Assembly: GCF_014837145.1 (NCBI RefSeq)
Contig: NZ_JACYFS010000009.1
Coordinates: 57,855-121,854 of the forward strand
Length of the DNA stretch: 64,000 nucleotides
From: Chryseobacterium caseinilyticum
Lineage (GTDB): Bacteria; Bacteroidota; Bacteroidia; Flavobacteriales; Weeksellaceae
Direction of reading: 5' to 3'
Part shown: positions 60,711-64,000 of the stretch, piece after piece
How the letters are laid out: every line of letters starts with the position of its first letter
Position numbering within the stretch: the stretch's first letter is position 1
Translations under genes and position numbers: made by a program
Notes under the pieces: generated by a model
The model's database searches: none
What the model was told of the DNA's origin: nothing
Seen by the model: only the letters and a program-made list of their open reading frames with translations

Positions 60711-61532
60711 ATGAAAAGATCAATTTATATATTTTTAATATTATTCAGCATATACTCTTGCGACAACTCATCAAATGACGAAATTGAAACTGAGAAGAAA
60801 TGTTTTATTACAAAATTCAATCCCGTTGTCGTCCCATTATATGGTCAGGAATTATTCACTTCAGAGTTTATTTATAATTCACAAAATGATATTATTAAAA
60901 AATTAGATTTTGATATTATTCAGGGTAACGTTTCTGAACCGCTTACAACACAAATAAAAAGCACAACCGAAATTATTTATAGCACCAGTAATCTGCCCAT
61001 TAAAATAGTGGAACAGCCGAACATTTATAATATTCAACTGATAGAATACTTATCCTATACAAATGGAAAATTAGTGGCAATAGATCGTGTTACTACTAAT
61101 ATTGCAGATAACTTAAGTTCAAAATGGAAATATGAGTACAGCTACACTGATAACAAAATAACATCAGTTATAGGTAAGCATTATGACAGTAATAATATTT
61201 TAGATCTAAATGAAATCACAACCGTAGTGTACGGAGCAAATGACAACGTTCTATCTGTCACTAAAGTTTCCAGTTCTGTTTCTGTACCAAATTACATTAG
61301 TAAAACAATTACTGAATATGGAGATTACGACTCATATAAAAATCCTTTTAAAGATTTACAAGTTCCATTTGAAGATTATATTTTCATTCGGTATTCACAA
61401 AATAATTACACGAAATACTCTAAGAGGCATTTTGTAAATGATATTCCTCAATCGTATGAAACTAAAACATTTACTTACACTTATAACGAAAAAAATTATC
61501 CTAAAATAGCCGAATTCAGATGTAATTATTAA
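60711..61532 (+). CDS. Lipoprotein of unknown function
   Basis: A 273-residue lipoprotein, signal MKRSIYIFLILFSIYSC with the lipid Cys at residue 17, then DNSSNDEIETEKKC. The C-terminal part repeats short YD/RHS-like strands (YEYSYTDNKITSVIGKHYDSNN, ETKTFTYTYNEKNYPKIAEF), so it may be a beta-rich repeat protein. The start at 60711 is set by the signal peptide; an open frame extends 23 codons upstream. No enzymatic motif. Confidence 0.75.
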   Translation: MKRSIYIFLILFSIYSCDNSSNDEIETEKKCFITKFNPVVVPLYGQELFTSEFIYNSQNDIIKKLDFDIIQGNVSEPLTTQIKSTTEIIYSTSNLPIKIVEQPNIYNIQLIEYLSYTNGKLVAIDRVTTNIADNLSSKWKYEYSYTDNKITSVIGKHYDSNNILDLNEITTVVYGANDNVLSVTKVSSSVSVPNYISKTITEYGDYDSYKNPFKDLQVPFEDYIFIRYSQNNYTKYSKRHFVNDIPQSYETKTFTYTYNEKNYPKIAEFRCNY

Positions 61533-61559
61533 AAAAATAATGATTAAATTTCTTAAGTT

Positions 61560-61573
61560 TTGGCTAAAGCCAA
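61560..61573. repeat. Short palindrome TTGGC-TAAA-GCCAA
   Basis: Perfect inverted repeat 61560-61573, the first of two GGCTAAAGCC-type palindromes in this gap. Confidence 0.6.
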
Positions 61574-61593
61574 CACAATACGTCAAAAAATGA

Positions 61594-61613
61594 AATCGGG
61601 CTAAAGCCCGATT
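61594..61613. repeat. Short palindrome AATCGGGC-TAAA-GCCCGATT
   Basis: Perfect 8-bp inverted repeat 61594-61613, 34 bases downstream of the other GGCTAAAGCC-type palindrome. This type of sequence recurs in Bacteroidota intergenic DNA. Confidence 0.65.
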
Positions 61614-61861
61614 CTATTGATAAAAATAAAAAATTAGTCACTCGTAACTTTAAAAACACAAGGTTTTAAAAATATATGGTCAGCTTTTCCGCCTGAATTT
61701 ATCCTGAGTTTGCCGAAGGGCTCCCGCTTTTTTGTGCCTGAGCTTTTCCCTCGCTTACAAAAAGAGCTCCACTCAAGTCGGGCTGCGGTAGTAAAATAAC
61801 AATATAAATTTTCAAACCTTCAAGGTTTAGTAAACATAAAAATCTCTTTCAAAATTCAACA

Positions 61862-61888
61862 AAATCCGGAACTTATACTCCGGATTTT
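61862..61888 (+). terminator. Terminator-like hairpin upstream of the transketolase genes
   Basis: AAATCCGGA and TCCGGATTT pair across an 8-base loop and are followed by T residues. It would isolate the transketolase promoter from upstream transcripts. Confidence 0.65.
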
Positions 61889-61957
61889 TCAATTTCCGTA
61901 AGCCGGTAAAAAATTGTAAATTCGCATACAATCAATTCTAATAATAAATCCTAATAT

Positions 61958-62809
61958 ATGAGTAAAAGTATTGAAGAGCTGAAATCTCTTACAACACAAA
62001 TCAGAAGAGACATTTTGAGAATGGTTCATGCTGTAAATTCAGGTCATCCCGGCGGAAGTTTAGGCTGTACAGAATATTTTACTGCACTTTACGGTAAAAT
62101 TCTGAACTACAAATTACCATTCACCATGGAAGGTAAAAATGAAGACCATTTCTATCTGTCAAACGGACATATTTCGCCTGTTTTCTATTCTACTTTGGCA
62201 AGATTTGGATTCTTTCCTGTAGATGAACTGAAAACTTTCAGAAAACTGGACTCAAGATTACAGGGTCACCCAACAACTCACGAAGGCCTTGAAGGAATCA
62301 GAGTTGCCTCGGGATCTCTCGGACAGGGACTTTCTGTTGCTCTTGGTGTTGCACAGGGAAAAAAATTAGATGGCGATACTTCTTTGGTTTACTCACTTCA
62401 CGGAGACGGAGAGTTGCAGGAAGGTCAGGTTTGGGAAGCTTTTATGTATGCAGCCGGAAACAAGGTAGATAATATTATTTCAACGATCGATTACAATGGT
62501 CAGCAGATTGACGGAAGTACAGACAATGTACTTTCACTGGGAAATCTTCATGCAAAACTGGAAGCTTTCGGATGGACGGTTCTGGAAGAAAAAAATGGTA
62601 ACGATCTTGAAGCCGTAATCGCTATTCTTGAAAGAGCAAAAGCCGAAACAGGAAAAGGAAAACCAGTGGTAATCATCCTTCACACCATTATGGGTAATGG
62701 AGTAGACTATATGATGGGAACGCATGCATGGCACGGTAAAGCTCCAAGTGATGAGCAGTTGGATACCGCTTTCAAACAGTTATACTTAGAAGCTCCGGCA
62801 GATTACTAA
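61958..62809 (+). CDS. Transketolase, N-terminal (ThDP-binding) subunit
   Basis: A 283-residue N-terminal half of a split transketolase, which moves two-carbon units between sugar phosphates. The catalytic His of VNSGHPGGSLGCTEYFTALYGKIL and the ThDP-binding SLHGDGELQEGQVWEAFMYAAGNKVDNIISTIDYN (GDG...N) are clear. Substrate-contacting GHISP and GVASGSLGQGLS-like segments are present. The matching C-terminal half follows 87 bases downstream with a palindromic spacer. Split transketolases are usual in Bacteroidota. Confidence 0.95.
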   Translation: MSKSIEELKSLTTQIRRDILRMVHAVNSGHPGGSLGCTEYFTALYGKILNYKLPFTMEGKNEDHFYLSNGHISPVFYSTLARFGFFPVDELKTFRKLDSRLQGHPTTHEGLEGIRVASGSLGQGLSVALGVAQGKKLDGDTSLVYSLHGDGELQEGQVWEAFMYAAGNKVDNIISTIDYNGQQIDGSTDNVLSLGNLHAKLEAFGWTVLEEKNGNDLEAVIAILERAKAETGKGKPVVIILHTIMGNGVDYMMGTHAWHGKAPSDEQLDTAFKQLYLEAPADY

Positions 62810-62822
62810 CATGAATGATCAG

Positions 62823-62862
62823 TGATAATTGATAAATGATTTCTCACTTGTATCAATTATCA
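62823..62862. repeat. Inverted repeat in the gap between the transketolase subunits
   Basis: TGATAATTGATA (62823-62834) and TATCAATTATCA (62851-62862) are perfect 12-base complements around a 16-base loop. ATTATCAATCATAAA also occurs near 58011 upstream of osmC. There is no T-run, so it need not stop transcription. Confidence 0.55.
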
Positions 62863-62896
62863 AACATCATTTATCAATCATAAATTTAAACTTCAC

Positions 62897-63841
62897 ATGA
62901 AATATACATATACAGAAAAAAAAGATACACGTTCAGGATTCGGAGCCGGATTGGCAGAATTGGCTGACAAAAACCCTAATGTTGTAGCGCTTTGTGCAGA
63001 CCTTATAGGATCGTTGAAAATGGAAAAATTCATCGAAAAAGCTCCTGAAAGATTCTATCAGGTGGGTATCGCTGAAGCAAATATGATGGGGCTTGCTGCA
63101 GGTTTGAGCATCACAGGAAAAATTCCTTTTACAGGAACTTTTGCCAACTTCTCTACTTCAAGAGTGTATGACCAGATCCGTCAGTCGATTGCTTACTCTA
63201 ACAAAAACGTAAAAATATGTGCTTCTCACGCAGGTCTTACTTTGGGAGAAGATGGTGCGACACACCAGGTTTTGGAAGACATAGGAATGATGAAAATGCT
63301 TCCGGGAATGACCGTAATCAACACTTGCGACTACAACCAGACTAAGGCGGCAACTTTAGCGATTGCTGATTTTGAAGGTCCGGTTTATTTAAGATTTGGA
63401 AGACCTGTAGTTCCTGTATTTATTCCTGAAGACATGCCTTTCGAGATTGGAAAAGGTATTCTTTTACAGGAAGGAACCGACGTAACGATTGTTGCAACGG
63501 GTCACCTGGTTTGGGAATCTTTGGTTGCCGCAGAAGAGCTTGAAAAAGAAGGAATCTCTTGTGAAGTAATCAATATCCACACAATTAAACCGTTAGACGA
63601 GGAGATCATCTTAAAATCTGTTGAGAAAACAGGTAAAATCGTAACTGCCGAAGAGCACAACTACCTTGGTGGTTTAGGTGAATCTGTTGCCGGAATGTTG
63701 GCAAGAAAAAGACCTACAAGACAGGAATTTGTAGCCGTTAACGATACTTTCGGAGAATCTGCAACTCCTGCCGAATTAATGAAAAAATATAAAATCGATT
63801 CTGCTGCTGTTATTGAAGCAGTGAAGAAAATTTTAGCTTAA
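62897..63841 (+). CDS. Transketolase, C-terminal subunit
   Basis: A 314-residue C-terminal half of transketolase with the pyrimidine-binding domain and transketolase C-domain. GVGIAEANMMGLAAGLSITGKIPFTGTFANFSTSRVYDQIRQSIAYSNKNV near residues 58-110 includes the Glu that activates ThDP (IAEAN). VTAEEHNYLGGLGESVAGML near 252 is the C-domain signature. It pairs with the N-terminal subunit upstream to form the active enzyme. Beyond the stop are a short ORF-like segment and a terminator. Confidence 0.95.
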   Translation: MKYTYTEKKDTRSGFGAGLAELADKNPNVVALCADLIGSLKMEKFIEKAPERFYQVGIAEANMMGLAAGLSITGKIPFTGTFANFSTSRVYDQIRQSIAYSNKNVKICASHAGLTLGEDGATHQVLEDIGMMKMLPGMTVINTCDYNQTKAATLAIADFEGPVYLRFGRPVVPVFIPEDMPFEIGKGILLQEGTDVTIVATGHLVWESLVAAEELEKEGISCEVINIHTIKPLDEEIILKSVEKTGKIVTAEEHNYLGGLGESVAGMLARKRPTRQEFVAVNDTFGESATPAELMKKYKIDSAAVIEAVKKILA

Positions 63842-63863
63842 AACTAATTTTCAGCATAAAAAA

Positions 63864-63920
63864 GGAGGTCAAAAAATGAGGCCACTGAAAAACCTCATGG
63901 ATTTTAGTTTATCCTTTTAA
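63864..63920 (+). other. Consensus Shine-Dalgarno before a 14-codon frame
   Basis: GGAGGT (63864-63869) stands 6 bases before ATG (63876), which opens 14 codons ending at 63920 (MRPLKNLMDFSLSF). ATGAGG and CCTCAT within it also pair. Such strong ribosome-binding sites are rare here. The frame may be a leader peptide or chance. Confidence 0.25.
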
Positions 63921-63930
63921 AATGGATTAA

Positions 63931-63985
63931 AAATAAGAGCTTATTATGTGATTGAATAATCCGTAATAAGCTCTTTATTTTTTTT
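63931..63985 (+). terminator. Terminator at the right edge
   Basis: TAATAAGCTCT at 63964-63974 is the exact complement of AGAGCTTATTA at 63936-63946, with further pairing outside a one-base bulge, and a T-run follows to 63985. It ends the transketolase transcript or is an attenuator for an unseen gene. Confidence 0.85.
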
Positions 63986-64000
63986 AGAAGTGTTTTTTTT

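Larger units (their letters stand above)
61533..61957. other. Repeat-rich intergenic region upstream of transketolase
   Basis: This 425-base gap contains two palindromes (61560-61573 and 61594-61613), a more GC-rich patch at about 61685-61795 with CTTTTTTGTG/ACAAAAAG inverted segments, and a stable terminator-like hairpin at 61862-61888. No gene was found. Confidence 0.65.

Noticed and set aside
1..64000. tRNA, rRNA or insertion-sequence transposase genes
   Set aside because: No stretch shows tRNA cloverleaf or rRNA motifs, and no protein has transposase or integrase signatures.

Overview
The window looks like chromosomal DNA of a Flavobacteriales bacterium, most likely Chryseobacterium or a close relative (Weeksellaceae). 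The support is AT-rich intergenic DNA, few Shine-Dalgarno sequences, many Bacteroidota-type promoters (TAnnTTTG at -7, sometimes TTTG or TTG at -33), SusC-like/TonB-dependent and beta-barrel-3 outer-membrane proteins, GLPGLI and DUF3108 proteins, a split transketolase, CstA, and a PNGase F-type glycosidase. The genus is inferred from protein character only. I found no rRNA, tRNA, CRISPR array, prophage or complete insertion sequence.

Layout. 1-1.5 kb: a TonB-dependent receptor running off the left edge, with a promoter and an overlapping palindrome. 1.7-2.2 kb: five copies of an approximately 110-bp tandem repeat in two alternating versions. 2.3-9.8 kb: a tyrosine catabolism region (homogentisate dioxygenase, 4-hydroxyphenylpyruvate dioxygenase, fumarylacetoacetase) with a CoA-transferase, a flavin reductase and a GxxExxY-family gene. 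That last gene is enclosed by long inverted repeats, and a gene-less copy of the same inverted repeat lies at about 5.1 kb. 10-14.7 kb: a minus-strand block (LOG protein, PepD, DUF2625, lipoprotein, LURP-one-like). 14.9-25.9 kb: RecR, a GT2 glycosyltransferase, SecG, a pair of M16 peptidases (one active, one lacking the zinc motif), a PcrA/UvrD helicase, small lipoproteins and an esterase. 25.9-33.7 kb: CstA, two further alpha/beta hydrolases, a HipA-like kinase with a DUF3037 partner, ferredoxin plus ferredoxin reductase, DUF3108. 34.4-45.8 kb: a two-component system, PheS, YceI, an ATPase without a permease, a YjdM-like zinc ribbon protein, an RsmB-type methyltransferase and a beta-barrel receptor. 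45.9-64 kb: a GLPGLI-PNGase F fusion, AsnB, the agmatine-to-putrescine enzymes AguB and AguA with a YhcG-type nuclease gene between them, a DHA2 exporter, two small GNATs, pirin, OsmC, an FMN reductase, a sodium:solute symporter and the two transketolase subunits.

How the genes work together. HppD, HmgA and FahA account for three of the four steps from 4-hydroxyphenylpyruvate to fumarate and acetoacetate; maleylacetoacetate isomerase is not in the window. AguA and AguB convert agmatine to putrescine. The histidine kinase and LuxR-type regulator overlap and form one operon. The HipA-like kinase and DUF3037 genes overlap and probably work as a pair. Intergenic DNA is rich in inverted repeats, some acting as terminators and some looking like dispersed mobile or repetitive sequence.

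The two most interesting items are the GxxExxY gene inside a palindromic element with an empty counterpart 3 kb away, and a secreted GLPGLI protein fused to a PNGase F-like domain in which all three catalytic acids appear to be conserved.
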